DNA of 64,000 bases from Ailurus styani. Lineage: Eukaryota; Chordata; Mammalia; Carnivora; Ailuridae. A program made the translations under genes and the position numbers. Below the pieces are notes generated by a model. It was not told the DNA's origin and did not search any database. It worked only from the letters and a program-made list of their open reading frames with translations. This document shows, piece by piece, positions 21,293-33,378 of this stretch; the first letter of the stretch is position 1; each line of letters begins with the position of its first letter. The stretch is from NCBI GenBank assembly GCA_002007465.1, contig LNAC01000036.1, positions 322,881 to 386,880 on the forward strand, given 5' to 3'.

Positions 21293-22304
21293 CTGAACTG
21301 GGGTATGAGGACGCCTAAGTTCTGGTGTGCTATAGTTGATTGCCTGAGAAATTACAAAGTTTAGCTTGAAAACAAGTAAGACAAACCTCTCAAAATACAA
21401 TCAGTTGTGCTTTATATTTGTTTTATTACCTTTTTTTTTTATTATGAGAGCATTCAGCTGTCACACCTGATGAATGCCAACATCTGCTACCCTGTATTTA
21501 ATTTTCCTAAAAGGAATGGCTCATCTGTGTGCCTCAGTGTCAGAAACAAGAGTACTGAACGCATGCCTCTGGAGGGCAAAGCTGACCTTTGTCTCTCTGG
21601 TCAGGAGAAACTCTTTGGTTGTAGATCCAGCTCATGATGACACATGGGTCAGCCTGGGGCTCTGACACAGCAAGACTCATGAATTTAATCAGTTGGATGG
21701 AACCAATTCTCACAGAAAATGAGACAATAAATATCAACGTGCTCTTCAGCCAACTCTAAATTATCTATATCGGTGATGATATTGTAGCCGCAGTATGCAT
21801 TGATTGTTCATGCTCACCAGGAGTTTCTTTTTACCATATTTTCCATGTTCTGAAGTCCTATGTGTGGCTTTCATTGTAAGAAAAAAAATTAATTTCCCAG
21901 CTTCCCTTACAGCTACAAGGCAGATCTGTGAGTTGGGTTCTGCCAACCAGTCCTGCTGGTATGAAACTTTAATTTGAAGTCAGTAAACAGGCATAGCAAG
22001 GGTGATGGCAGAGGCAGCTTGGACCTGTGGTCTGTGGTATTGGTGAAAGTTTCCAGTATGCTGCAGAGGTGCACCATAGTGCTAACAGCTGCTCTGTAAC
22101 AAGTTAAATCCTTAGTGTGGTTTGGAAGTTGCTCCAGTTAATTTAGCTTACAGAAAATGCTTGCAGCTTTCCCAAAGATTCTACAGGATTGAGTAGTAAT
22201 TATATTAAATTTCTCCTAGCTTACATATGTTAGAGTAGATTCTTCTCCCTATAAAGAGAAGTCCTCAACATATAATAGAACAATGATAAAGAACTCTATC
22301 AACC
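21291..22304. other. No gene; possible old repeat at 21890-22000
   Basis: The segment around 21893-21950 (TTTCCCAGCTTCCCTTACAG, GTTCTGCCAACCAG) resembles a common mammal-wide repeat whose family I cannot name. Two overlapping ORFs of 63-76 codons (21407-21665) look like chance. Confidence 0.4.
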
Positions 22305-22320
22305 AGAAATTATGAGTTGA

Positions 22321-22518
22321 GGGCGCCTGGGTGGCTCAGTGGGTTAAAGCTTCTGCTTTCGACTCAGGTCATGATCTCAGCGTCCTGGGATCGAGGCCCG
22401 CGTCGGGCTCCCTGCTCAGCGGGGAGCCTGCTTCCCCCTCTCTCTCTCTGCCTGCCTCTCTGCCTCCTTGTGATCTCTCTCCCTCTGTGAAATAAATAAA
22501 TAAAATCTTAAAAAAAAA
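22321..22518 (+). mobile_element. CAN-SINE, young
   Basis: Head GGGCGCCTGGGTGGCTCAG with TGGGTTAAAGC. Perfect 16-bp TSD AGAAATTATGAGTTGA at 22305-22320 and 22519-22534. Confidence 0.96.
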
Positions 22519-22534
22519 AGAAATTATGAGTTGA

Positions 22535-23428
22535 ATCCCTTGCATTTGCAAGAGGATATGGTATTGGATATGGACTTCCAAATTTAAAGGAGGGGAGGGA
22601 AGGAAACAGAAGAGGGAGAGAACTGGGAGAGAGATCTCCAGCTTTCTTCCAGCTCTACTTTCCCGCTCGAATCTGAAGTTAGGAGGTCCCCACCTGGGGA
22701 AAGCTGCTCACATTCCCATGATTTAGTGACTTCGGCAGAGGAGAGCTAATTTCCTTGGTAGTTCCAACAGTGGTCTAAAATTGGGTTCCTCTGGTCTCAA
22801 CCAGTTTTGCACGCCTACCTCTAAACCAACTCTGTGATCAGGAGACACACACTACACAAATCACACGGGTTAAAGGTGGAGATGCATTTGTTTCCTAAGG
22901 AAAAGTAAGGGGCACTCAAATGCTGAGCCAATCCAAACGACTTGCTAATTCTAGGTGTACAAGGATGCTCTCTCTTCTTCCATCTTGACATAGTTATCAC
23001 CAGGAAGGTACCTGATCCCCCTGAACATACTCTCTAAAACTTTGCTTTCAACAATTATTAAGGTACTATGTTAAGACAGATGATTTTTAATCTGTGATTT
23101 AAAAAAAAAAAGAGATCAGATGAAGCACTTCCATGAGACTGACACACTGCCCAGTGCATGATAAAGCACTTTTAAAAGAAGACCATGAAGCAGACGGAGA
23201 GGTTGGTCAAAGGATGTCACTTTTCATAGGACAAATGCCAATTCCTGACTCCCAGCAATGCTAACTCCACCACCCCCCAAGATCATCCCCACCGTCATGG
23301 GGTTTTAGAGGTGAATTAAGTCACCTCCTTCCTTCACAGATCTTCCTCAAGTATGCTACATCCATTCATCCACACCAGGAACCTGAGTCCCCAAGGAAAC
23401 GACACTGATTACTGGGAATAGCCTATTT
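22535..23428. other. No recognised feature
   Basis: Moderately GC-rich, no ORF of interest. The stretch 22660-22960 could be an old LTR or unique sequence; I cannot decide. Confidence 0.4.
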
Positions 23429-23441
23429 AAAAATAACCGTA

Positions 23442-23632
23442 GGGAAGCCTGAGTGGCTCAGTTGGTTAAGCGTCTGACTTTGGCTCAGGTCATGATCCCA
23501 GGGTATTGGGATCAAGTCCCAGTAGGGTCCCTGCTTCTCCCTCTCCCCTCCCCACCCCTACCTAGCCACTTCTGGGGCTCACGCTCTCTTGAATAAACAG
23601 TAATAAAATCTTTTTAAACAATAAATAAAAAT
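23442..23632 (+). mobile_element. CAN-SINE, older type
   Basis: Starts GGGAAGCCTGAGTGGCTCAG with TTGGTTAAGCGTCTG. 13-bp TSD AAAAATAACCGTA (23429-23441) / AAAAATAACTGTA (23633-23645), one mismatch. Confidence 0.93.
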
Positions 23633-23645
23633 AAAAATAACTGTA

Positions 23646-25300
23646 ATTAAAGCTAATTACCAACCCCCAGGCTCACAAGCTTAAAGAGGGGATATTATTA
23701 TTGTTGTTGTTATTATTTTATCACAACCAGAAAAGACTGACCGGTCAAATGTACTCAAGAGGGCTTTCATCCAGAAGGGAAAGCTCGAATTTATGAAACA
23801 TGTATGTCTATACCAATACATTCATGCTAATATACCCACAGTGACAGGTTAACTTGCACACTTGCACACATGGACCCACACATACTTTTCCGTCACATTT
23901 CTTAATTATTCAAAAGGAGGGAGCTGCTCCAGGCTCCGAGGCAGGTAATCCAACTAACTTATGACACCATAACACTTACTCTAATTTACACTTTACAAAC
24001 ACGCCTAAATATATCCTCCCTTGAGCTGAAACAGTAATTCAGCTTGTGCTTACCATGGAACTTAAGGTAACATTCTCTTTCTGAGGTTAGAAATTATGCC
24101 TAATATATGCAATGTTTCTCTTTTGTAATGCTAATTAAAACAAAGAGTGAAGTAGACAACCGATTCAGGTTATTTATGCTGAACTACCTGCATCGCCCTT
24201 CATTTTCATCAAAACAAAATACCAAACTGGCTTTTGTTTGCACCAAAGGCTACATCAATGTTCCGTACATTTTTTTTTAATATGTTACACTTTAAAAAAG
24301 GAATATTTGAACGTGATGTTAATTGAATGTTGACTGTCAGGTTTAGTCTAGCACTTTACAGTTATTTATATACCACTGTAGTTTAGATGCTCAATAAAAT
24401 TTAAAGGATGGATTTACATGTCTCCTATTTAGCACTTAAAATGAGAACTTTACTGTCCATTAATAGGATGCAATGGGAATATCCCAGGCTTAGGAGGGAA
24501 AAGAAAAACAAAAGAGAGATATGGTCATGGTATTGATATTTATCTTATTTTTTGGTTAAACCAGAGGCTTAGAATGAGATATGATTAATTGTGCTCCAAA
24601 CACCTCTTCTATCTTTAAACTGAGGAATTATTGACATGTCATTGTTACCTCCTTTTCATAAAGCATGGAATGAGCAAGTAATTTCCTTCTGGGTTGTTCA
24701 GAGAGTTTGATTTTAAATAATGTCACAAAGGAAGTGCCATGCACCCAGGCTTCTGCCATTCATATTACAGAGGGCACTGATTTTCTTCCTGATAAAGAGA
24801 GGAGAATACAGTCATTTTCTCTCCTGTAACAGTAGCACAGACAGAGCAAGGCCCAGCATCCATACAGGACAGTCCAAGTGCTGAAGAGATACAGCAAATA
24901 ATGATTTTACACTCCTTGTGGCACAGTAAGCAGGCAATTGCTTCACACTATTTTGTTTAAAAAGATGCTTTGCTTAAAGGAGATACTCAGTTCATACATT
25001 TATTTTAGTAAGTAAAATAGACACTATTTTAATTTAATTACATATTTACTTATTCAAATGAGATTAAATTAGACATTTTAATGTCTGCTCATTCTTGTTC
25101 AAATTTATCTCCCTCCACATCCCAAAGGTCAGGGTGGACTCTGGGGCACTCTGTGTGGCCTTGATTAGAGAAATCCTGGAGGCGTAATTAAAATATCTCT
25201 TATCCATGAAAATGCTGCGACATCATCCACATCAACCATCCGAATGGACATCCCAAATGGTTTCCAGCTCAGTGGGAGCCACAGTGGTACCTATATCAGT
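23646..25300. other. Repeat-poor stretch; candidate conserved non-coding element
   Basis: About 1.65 kb with no repeat I can identify, no ORF over 60 codons, and low-complexity-free AT-rich sequence containing homeodomain-like sites such as CTAATTAAAA (24131) and TTTAATTTAATTAC (25029). In a window otherwise full of repeats this is the longest such island. Conservation is inferred from texture only. Confidence 0.4.
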
Positions 25301-25354
25301 GGTAGTGGTAAGTTAGTAGACCTGGTCGCAGCAATGGCTCAATCATGGGAAGGA

Positions 25355-25560
25355 AGTACCTAAATTGTACCAGGCACCAGATTTGGCATTTTACATGGAT
25401 AATTTCATGTAGTCCTTACTTTAACTCTGTAATATAGATACTGTTGTGCCCACTGAACAGATAAAGTGTCTGATCCTTAAAGATCCTACATTCATTCCCA
25501 AGGCCACATGGCTAGTAAGACATGGAGCCAATATGTGAACTGCTTTGAAATGGCATAAAG
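25355..25560 (-). mobile_element. MIR
   Basis: Antisense order: TACCAGGCACCAGATTTGGC, ATTTCATGTAGTCCTTACTT, ACTGAACAGATAAAG, CCAAGGCCACATGGCTAGTA, AGACATGGAGCCAATATG. Confidence 0.78.
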
Positions 25561-27395
25561 AAGATGTTCTCCAAGGAAAGGGTACACACGAAGAAGAGTG
25601 AACCAAAAAGTGTACCCAACGCAGTTTCAAGACATACTAGGGAGAGCAAGTGCTAGAGTCTGTCTGAGAAGATACAACTGAGATTTAATTGGGTGACTTT
25701 CCCATACCCAAGAGCAGGTATGCACTGTCTGCAGCACGGGACAGTCTGGGGACAGTTTAAAAAAATCAGCACAAAGCAAATAAAAGAATCGCTTTACTAG
25801 CTTATTAAACTAAAGCTATTATTTTAAATTAATAATAATTAAAATAATAATTTAAAAGATTGGTTTATTATACCTGTGCAGGAAGCATCCAGTTTCTGAG
25901 ACAAAGACAAGGGTTAGCACTTGGACAAGGATATGAGAGGACGGATTGGTCCAAATAACAGGTGAGTCTTTCAGTGACATTTTTTGTAATAAATATTTGC
26001 AGGCCTCTTCCCAGATCACAGCAGTTCTCCATTCTCCCTTACCAGTGTCCTTCATCGTCGTGGGTGAGTCCGCTTAGCCAAATCCCCCGCCCTCACAAGC
26101 TCTAGACAGAATTTTTCTGTTCACCTCTGATCCAAGCTAATTTTCTAACTAGAAATTTGGAAATGGGACTATGACAAGTTATTACAATCTGTCTTCTCAT
26201 AGACAGTAAACACTCACGTTCGCTTTGGGGGATTTTTTTTTTTTTTTAGATTTGAATAGCAAAGAGTTGGAGGAGATTTCATATGATCTCTAGCTTCTGT
26301 TTCTTACCCTGTCTACACTCCTGCTCCTGAATCTCATAAGGTATCTTCATAGCACTTAGATTAAAAAAAAAAAGCCAATATGAATTGGTTTCTGTAACTT
26401 AGGAAAAAAGAAAATAACACCTCAACACAATTGATTTAAGTAACATGTACTTTCTAAACTTTTATTTTTATTATCATCATCATCATCATCATCTTGAGGA
26501 ATAGGCTAAGGCTTTCTTAATGATGGCTTCTCATCGTTTCTAAGACTAAGGTAGGGAACACTGCCAAGTTGTATAGTAAGCAGACATCTGGACTACATAA
26601 ATTTTATATAAGTACGTAAGATTAGATTCTGGAGCCTAATCAGATAAGGCTTATTCCTTTCAAAATGTGGCTTTACAAAAATTTAAGATGTGCTATACTT
26701 CACATTATCAAATGCCTCACAAATCCTTACTTTACTGAATATGAATACATCATGAATGTGCAATTAAAAAATTCAAACCAAGATGAAGAAAGAGCAGTTG
26801 ACACAATCTATCACCTTATCCAAGTATAAAATTTGGTCTTAATTACACTAATTAGAAAATAGACTCTAAAAACTGTGCATAATTTTCAACAGGATAGTAA
26901 CATAACTTTTTCATGTTTTATAATCAGTTGCAGAACTGTGAAATTCCCCATCGGTACCATTGCTAATTTATAAGCCTCATCCTTATAAAGTTACGTTAGT
27001 TCTTATTTAAAAAAAAAAAAAGGACACTTGCCTTTCTTTGTGTGTTACACAGGGATTAAAGGATGAGTATCCAAACAGACTCTACTAGTCTGTGTTCATT
27101 CTGTAATGTAGTAGTGAGTCCTGAACACAGTTATCTGTTGTTTGAGAATAATATCATCTATCATTTCAGTATGATTGCTTGTTGACTCGAATCCAATAGC
27201 ACCAGTCTTGATGATGCCACCATTTAAGGCTCTGATTCCCATCAGCCACACTTGAATGCTTTTCCTTAAAGCTATCGTGTGTTAGACAATGGAGATATGG
27301 CCAAAGAAAGTACCTAAATAATTGAAATTAAGTTTTTATCCCTTTACCCATTGTATTAAAATGACTGATGACTTCATATCTACATCTCTATATTG
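25561..27395. other. No recognised gene; (ATC)n at 26473-26493
   Basis: AT-rich. Contains a 7-unit ATC microsatellite and short T- and A-runs. No coding signal. Confidence 0.5.
26473..26493. repeat. (ATC)7 microsatellite
   Basis: Seven perfect ATC units. Confidence 0.9.
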
Positions 27396-27410
27396 ATCTC
27401 AGCTACTTTT

Positions 27411-27438
27411 TTTTAAAGATTTTATTTATTTATTTGAC

Positions 27439-27469
<31 letters not shown>

Positions 27470-27607
27470 AAGCAGGCAGAGAGAGAGGAGGAAGCAGGCC
27501 CCCTACTGAGCAGAGAGCCCGATGCGGGCCTCGATCCCAGGACCCCTGAGATCATGACCTGAGCCGAAGGCAGAGGCTTTAACCCACTGAGCCACCCAAG
27601 GCGCCCA
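27411..27607 (-). mobile_element. CAN-SINE, antisense
   Basis: Contains a (GA)n run near 27440-27465 and ends GAGCCACCCAAGGCGCCC. Perfect 15-bp TSD ATCTCAGCTACTTTT at 27396-27410 and 27608-27622. Confidence 0.96.
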
Positions 27608-27679
27608 ATCTCAGCTACTTTTGATGGTATCTTTGAGATGGGTTGAAAGATAGGCAAATTGTAAAATATATACAGAATT

Positions 27680-27913
27680 CACTCTAGGACTTTGGACTGA
27701 GGAGGCAATTTTGTACACCCCCTTCCTGGCCCCAGGGAATATTTGTCAAGTTTTGGAGACACTTCCTTGTTATAACTGGACTGGAAAAGTGCAGCTGGCA
27801 TCTAGTGTTAAAATCCAGAGATGCTGCTAAACCTCCTCCAATGCACTGACAAATCCTGCATAACAGAGAAGTCTTCCACAGAAAATGTTAATAGCGCTGA
27901 GGTGGAAACTCTG
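27680..27913 (+). mobile_element. MER20-type hAT DNA transposon copy
   Basis: Ordered landmarks: GAGGCAATTTTGTACACCCC, CAGGGAATATTTGTCAAGTT, TTGGAGACA, CTGGCATCTAGTGTTAAAAT, AGATGCTGCTAAACCTCCTC, AATGCACTGACAAATCCTGC, AATGTTAATAGCGCTGAGGT. Non-autonomous, no transposase. Confidence 0.82.
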
Positions 27914-29437
27914 CTAGAGGGAGCCCTCTCCTTCCTAAGCAGCTATTTTCAGTTATTTTGGTTGGTGCCTGAGTGAGATGAAAGACCCCTATCTTGCGGC
28001 GACTGGGAAAACTCACAGATAGGGAAGGGCATGGTAATATCAGAAGTGAGCCCACTGGAACATAAGCGCACTCCAAATTAAAGAAATGACTTTTTGATCA
28101 AGTGGCTTCTCACATGGCCTGATCTTTATAATTCACCCCAGAATGAGAAGCAGCAGGGGTTTTTTTTTCCTTTAAATTCAATGATAGTCATTGAAAATTC
28201 TAAGCAATACAGTGAGAACAGCTAGTATTATTAATCAATGAATTAAATAATCATTCACATAGAATATCATACATTTGACTCACAGTACTGAACACATTTT
28301 AGTTCATTAGATATTATAAACTCTCTTAAATGGAAGAAAAAGTGGGTAATTTTACTCTAATTTTGCATATGGAAATTATGTGTCTCAAATGAGTAAACAG
28401 CCAGGACCCTGAACTACTTCTGCAAATAGGGTAATTTAATTGTGTAACACTTGAGGTGTCATGGCCCTATGCGAGAAAAGATGATTTTCATTTGAGACCC
28501 CAAGCAAGAACTGACTCTGCCAATTAAAGGGTGAAACTATAAACCTTCCCAAGGGACTGTATGGCAGAAAATGCTGATTGTGACAGAGAAGGTGACACAC
28601 AGAGACAAATATTTCAGAGCACCAAACAGCTGTAGTACAGTGAAGCCATTCCTAGTCTTCTGAGTAAAACAGACAGCTCGCATTTGATAAAGCAGATTGA
28701 AAGGAAGCAAAGGCTCCACGGTAATCAACCAATAATGACTACATTTAAAGGCAAATTTATGCCAGTATCGGTCACTTCCTTAAGTATACAATTTGTAGTT
28801 AATTCTTGCTCTGTGCGGGGACTGAGAGAATGTAAAAACAGAATGCCATTAGCATACCATGGGAAAAATAGAGATGACCCTAGAAAAAGTGATCAATGGG
28901 GCCAGTAAGGGGCACAGTTATCCTGCTCATCCCCACGAGCACTGTTCTGATTCAGATTCTTGTCACTTCTTACCAAAATTCTTGGACACTATGGCCCTAA
29001 ATGATCTGTCTCCAAGCACCCCATATTTCTCCTTCCCACCATCTATAAGCACACAAAAAACAATTTTAAATTGAATGCAATTCTGAAAAGATAATGAGAA
29101 TCAAGAATAAATAATAGTTCCCTTAAACTCATTATTCTAATAAATTATATACTTTTCCACTTTTTTCACTTCTTTTCCTTATTTCTGTTCTAATAGTGTG
29201 ATGGTCAAAAGATACAATTTTTAATTCTAATTTGTGTCTCACCATATAATAACATTTCTATTTGCTTTATAATCCCCATTACTAGAGATTTTATGGATAT
29301 ATAATTTGCAGTAGAATTAAAGTGTCACAAATGTATAACTATAAAGGACATTTTAAGGAAATCTTGCTTATTGCTTTTTCCTTTATTTTTAGATGAAGAT
29401 GCTCATTACGGTGTTACTTATTCTGAGCAATTAGGAT
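27914..29437. other. No recognised gene
   Basis: Unique-looking AT-rich sequence. Two overlapping plus-strand ORFs of 71-74 codons (28684-29074) have no recognisable features. Confidence 0.45.
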
Positions 29438-29643
29438 TTTTTTTTAGATTATGTATTTATCTATTTATGTGAGAGAGTGAGTGAGAGGGAGAGAGAATGA
29501 GTGGGGGGGGCGCATATGAACCACAGGGAGAAGCAGACTCCCCATTGATCAAGAGGCTGGACGCAGGTCTTGATCCCAAGACTCCGGAATCATGACCTGA
29601 GCCGAGGGCAGATGGTTAACCAACTGAGCCACCCAGGTTCCCC
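29438..29643 (-). mobile_element. CAN-SINE, antisense, older
   Basis: Starts TTTAGATTATGTATTTATCT, purine-rich middle with an 8-G run, ends GAGCCACCCAGGTTCCCC. Only a weak TSD (TAGGAT). Confidence 0.9.
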
Positions 29644-29689
29644 TAGGATGGTTCTAATAGTTATCTGGTAGCAAATCAGGATTACGTGG

Positions 29690-29860
29690 TCAACATACAG
29701 AACAATTTTTTTCTTTCTTAGCTTCATTAAAAATAACCAACTGCTCTCCAAAAAATGTTGTAGCAGTTAACATGGGATTCTGGTAACACATGAAGATGTG
29801 TTTTATATTATCTTCATCTGGCCTTAGTGTTAACCTTTATTATTAACTTTCATTAATTTA
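29690..29860 (-). mobile_element. Old LINE fragment, antisense (tentative)
   Basis: ACTGCTCTCCAAAAAATGTT then GCAGTTAACATGGGATTCTG recall the antisense L1 phrase 'ctccaaaaaggttgtaccaatttacactcccacc'. Highly diverged. Confidence 0.35.
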
Positions 29861-29979
29861 AAACAACATATTGTTACCTTATTATTAAATTGAAGATTTG
29901 CATAGTGAGCCTGATGGTTGGGTCTCTTTCTGAAAGGTTCATCCTTTTGAATATTCAGGGCTTAGTTTGCCACAATTCT

Positions 29980-30310
29980 CTGTGGTTATTCATTGGAAAG
30001 CTGAAGGTCACTTATGTGCAAGGTTCAATAGTAAGCATGAAGAGGGGAAAGCTATGTGTTCTGTCTTCTTTAAGTTTGTAATCGGTAGATAAAATAAAGT
30101 TATGTGTTCAAATAACTATAATATCAAGCATGAAAAACGACTAAAAAGACATGTTACAGGAATAGAAGTATAGGAACAGGGAGTAAAACAGAGAAAGCTT
30201 CAGGAAGTCATGGCATTTCTACTGGGCCTCAAGAAAGAATAATTTAGGAATGGAAGACATGCCTTGCAAGGTGCAGAAATCCAAACAAAGGCCCAAAGGC
30301 AAAAAACACA
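29980..30310 (-). mobile_element. L2 3' region, antisense
   Basis: Reverse-oriented L2 order: TATGTGCAAGGTTCAATAGT, TAAGTTTGTAATCGGTAGAT, TTCAGGAAGTCATGGCATTT, GGCCTCAAGAAAGAAT, GGCCCAAAGGC. Strongly decayed. Confidence 0.5.
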
Positions 30311-30964
30311 GAGCAACGGCTTCTAATTTTCGAGAGTTGTACCCTCTAAAATTATAGTGCCATTGTGTGGGTATGTGGGCACATTTTTTTAAGATGGCCC
30401 CAAAGCTTTCATCAGACTTTCCCATCAGTGACTACTCCACCTCTAATTTTAAAAAGTAGGTGTGAAGCAATAAGAGGGAGGTGAAAGTAGCAGATTGGTT
30501 TCCCTTTATCTTAAGAAAACTGGGAATTCTCCAAATAAGTATACATTTATTCAGCTTGCAGATTAGCAGGAATAAGATTAGCTCAAACACAACATTCTGG
30601 GTTTATTTTAATGTCCAATATCTTATTTTAATAATAGTATTTGAGGAGCTAGACTGAAAGTCATTCCTTGGTAGAAATAATGTCTTATGCACGATAACAG
30701 TATTTCTCCTTTAAAACTTTTTCAATTCTCTCTCTCTTTTTTTCAGTACAGATCTTTCAAGATAAAACTGGGATCAAATCCAAGTACTATGAAAAAAACC
30801 TCTGTCATCAGCCCCAGAGGGTAACGTTACTTAGATTTCAGAAGTTGGGAATTTGGGGCCATAATGCACTTGAAGGTTGCCTGAATGCCACTTTCCTCAC
30901 CTCCCATTTCTTACAGCTGCTATCCCTTTCCCTTTCTCTTTTCCTGCTCTTCTGTGCTTTGCTA

Positions 30965-30966
<2 letters not shown>
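30311..30966. other. No recognised feature
   Basis: Nothing recognised apart from short pyrimidine runs. Confidence 0.4.

Positions 30967-31006
<40 letters not shown>
30967..31006. repeat. (TG)20 microsatellite
   Basis: Twenty perfect TG units next to the tail side of the antisense SINE that follows. Probably length-polymorphic and potentially Z-DNA forming. Confidence 0.95.
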
Positions 31007-31008
<2 letters not shown>

Positions 31009-31186
31009 CACAGAAAGAGAGTGTGAGACTGGGGGGTGGGGAGGGGCAGAGGGAGAGAGAGAATCTTAAGCAAACTCTGTGCTATGCCTGGAGCCTGACA
31101 TGGGGCTGGATCTCTAGACCCTGAGATCATGACAAGAGCTGAAATCAAGAGTTGTGTGCTTAACCCACTGAGCCACCCAGGTGCCC
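31007..31186 (-). mobile_element. CAN-SINE, antisense, older
   Basis: Starts TTCACAGAAAGAGAGTGTGA and ends GAGCCACCCAGGTGCCC. The (TG)20 sits where the A-rich tail should be. Confidence 0.88.
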
Positions 31187-31209
31187 TTGTTTTGGATGTT
31201 TTTTGAAAA

Positions 31210-31640
31210 CATTTTGGTATTTCTTTTTTTTTTTTTCATTGTACTAAGAAAACTTAACATGAGATCTACCCTCGTCACAAAATTTTTAATTATAAAATCC
31301 AGTATTGTTAAGTATAGGCACAATGTTGTAGAGCACATATGCTCTAGAAGTCATTCATTTAGCATGACTGAAATTTTATACTGGTTGAAGAGCAATGCCC
31401 CCAAGCCCCTGGCAACCATCTTCCTACTCCCCGCTTCTATGGCTGACTATTTTCAATATATAAGTGAACACTAGCAGCATTGGCCTGTCTGTGACTGGCT
31501 TCTTTCACTTAGCATAATGACCTCAAGTTTCACCCAAGCTGTTGTATATGGCAGGATTTACTTCTTCTCTGAAGGCCGACTAGTGTCCCATTATATAACA
31601 CATTTTCTTTAACCACTCACCCACTGATGGACATCTAGGG
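31210..31640 (-). mobile_element. Old L1 3' end, antisense (L1M type)
   Basis: Antisense order: CTAAGAAAACTTAACATGAG, CAAGCCCCTGGCAACCATCT, GTGACTGGCTTCTTTCACTT, AGCATAATGACCTCAAGTTT, CACCCACTGATGGACA. Reverse complement reaches the ORF2 C-terminal coding region (the CPSTDEWI-type phrase). Frame broken. Confidence 0.8.
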
Positions 31641-31767
31641 AAAAAAAGATAGGAATTGAAACTATTGTACTGGCACAATGGTATTCATCTGTTTTCTTAA
31701 CTTGCACTTGTTTCCCTTCTCTTTCCTATGACTATGCTGTGTGTGACAACTGATGATTAAAAGTCTT

Positions 31768-31963
31768 TTTTTTTTAAAGATTTTATTTATTTATATGACA
31801 GAGAAAGAGAGAGATCACAAGTTGGCAGAGAGGTAGGCAGAGGGAGAGGAGGAAGCAGGCTCCCTGCTGAGCAGGGAGCGATGCAGGGCTCGATCCCAGG
31901 ACCCTGAGATTATGACCTGAGCCGAAGGCAGAGGCTTTAACCCACTGAGCCACCCAGGTACCC
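31768..31963 (-). mobile_element. CAN-SINE, antisense, young
   Basis: Ends GAGCCACCCAGGTACCC. Perfect 18-bp TSD CTGATGATTAAAAGTCTT at 31750-31767 and 31964-31981. Confidence 0.97.
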
Positions 31964-31981
31964 CTGATGATTAAAAGTCTT

Positions 31982-32444
31982 AAGGCAGATTTCTTCTCAT
32001 AAAATATTTGTCCCAAAATACACATTTCTCCTTCGTTTGTAGGATTCCTATAAACTAAATGATGTATCTCTTCATAATTAAGATGTGAAATAGATTCCAG
32101 CTATTATTACATATCTGTTGAATGAAGGAACTGAGTAAAGGAAAAGAGAAAAGGAAGCGATCTGATGTGCCACCGAAAAATATAATGGAAACACAATTAC
32201 TAATTTCTGAAGTATCTCAAATATAATAAGAAGTTGCCTCTTGACAATTTAATGATGTAGAATAGTTGGTAGAATTGTCATTTGAAAGTGGAAAATTGGT
32301 TTTATAAAAAAATATTGCATGATCTTGATTATTATTCAGCTCTAATGTGAATTCATAAGGTCTTTAGCAGGCTGGGAATTCCCAATGCATGTGTTTTGTT
32401 GATCTTTAAAGAATTCAGATTTTATACTGATATCTGTCAATGCT
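31982..32444. other. No recognised feature
   Basis: AT-rich, no ORF or repeat recognised. Confidence 0.4.
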
Positions 32445-32692
32445 TGTGTTAGGAGTTAGTTGGACAGTTAGGGAGTCAGGGCTGGGGTCCCCAACAAGAA
32501 AGCATGGCGTCAGGACAGCTAAAATAAAACAGCACTGACATCCTATTTTGCAGCTTAGACAGGACTGCACTACCATTCTGTTTTGCTGCTTTTGCAGAAA
32601 TGACTTCTGCAAAATGTCCTAAAATAAGGCAATTAACCACAACACATTTGTCACTATCAGGGCAAGGCTCAGTTAACACATAAGGCCCCAGA

Positions 32693-33360
32693 GAACCCTC
32701 CTACATTGTTGGTGGGAATGCAAGCTGGTGAAGCCACGCTGGAAAACAGTATGGAGGTTCCTCAAAAAGTTGAAAATAGAGTTATCCAATGACCCAGCAA
32801 TTGCACTACTGGGTATTTACCCTAAAGATACAAAGGTAGTGATCCTCAGAGGCACGTGTACCCGAATGTTTATAGCAGCAATGTCCACAATAGCCAAACT
32901 ATGGAAAGAACCTAGATGTCCATCAACAGATGAATGGATAAAGAAGATGTGGTATATATATACAATGGAATACTATGCAGCCAACAAAAGAAATGAAATC
33001 TTGCCGTTTGCAATGACTTGGATAGAACTAGAGGGCATTATGCTAAGCGAAATAAGTCGATCAGAGAAAGAGAATTATCATTTGATCTCTCTGATATGAG
33101 GAATTTGAGGGGCAGCGTGGGGGGTCATGGTGGGTAGGGAGGGAAAAATAATGAAACAAGATGGGATGGGGAGGAGACAAACCATGAGAGACTCTTAATC
33201 TCATAAAACAAACTGAGGGTTACTGGGGGGTGGGAGGGTAGGGAGAGGGTGGATGGGTTATGGACATTGGGGAGGGTTTGTGCTATGGTGAGTGCTGTGA
33301 AAGGTGTAAGCCTGATGATTCACAGACCTGTACCCCTGGGGCAAATAATAATTTAAAAAA
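32693..33360 (+). mobile_element. 5'-truncated L1 insertion (carnivore lineage)
   Basis: About 670 bp: last 134 codons of ORF2, a G-rich 3' UTR and an A-rich tail (AATAATAATTTAAAAAAA). 18-bp TSD AACACATAAGGCCCCAGA (32675-32692) / AACACATAAGCCCCCAGA (33361-33378), one mismatch. Inserted into the probable LTR. Confidence 0.95.
32695..33099 (+). pseudogene. L1 ORF2 C-terminal fragment
   Basis: Open for 134 codons to a TGA at 33097-33099, with no start codon of its own. It covers only the extreme C terminus of ORF2p, the L1 endonuclease/reverse transcriptase that nicks target DNA and copies its RNA there. Readable landmarks: LLHCWWECK at the start, then [61 protein letters not shown] and the terminal NYHLISLI. 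In the L1 family a CX3CX7HX4C zinc-knuckle-like motif lies here; the copy begins after its first two cysteines, so only the H and last C remain. Endonuclease and polymerase domains are absent, so it cannot act. Compared with the sister copy near the right end of the window I count about 17 residue differences, which suggests independent decay or different source elements. Confidence 0.93.
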
Positions 33361-33378
33361 AACACATAAGCCCCCAGA

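Noticed and set aside
30845..31124. ORFs rich in VCVCVC
   Set aside because: They are translations of the (TG)20 microsatellite and the adjoining SINE.
32695..33099. Open 134-codon frame that could be called a gene
   Set aside because: It is the C-terminal end of L1 ORF2 with no start codon, flanked by TSD and a poly(A) tail; an inert truncated insertion.
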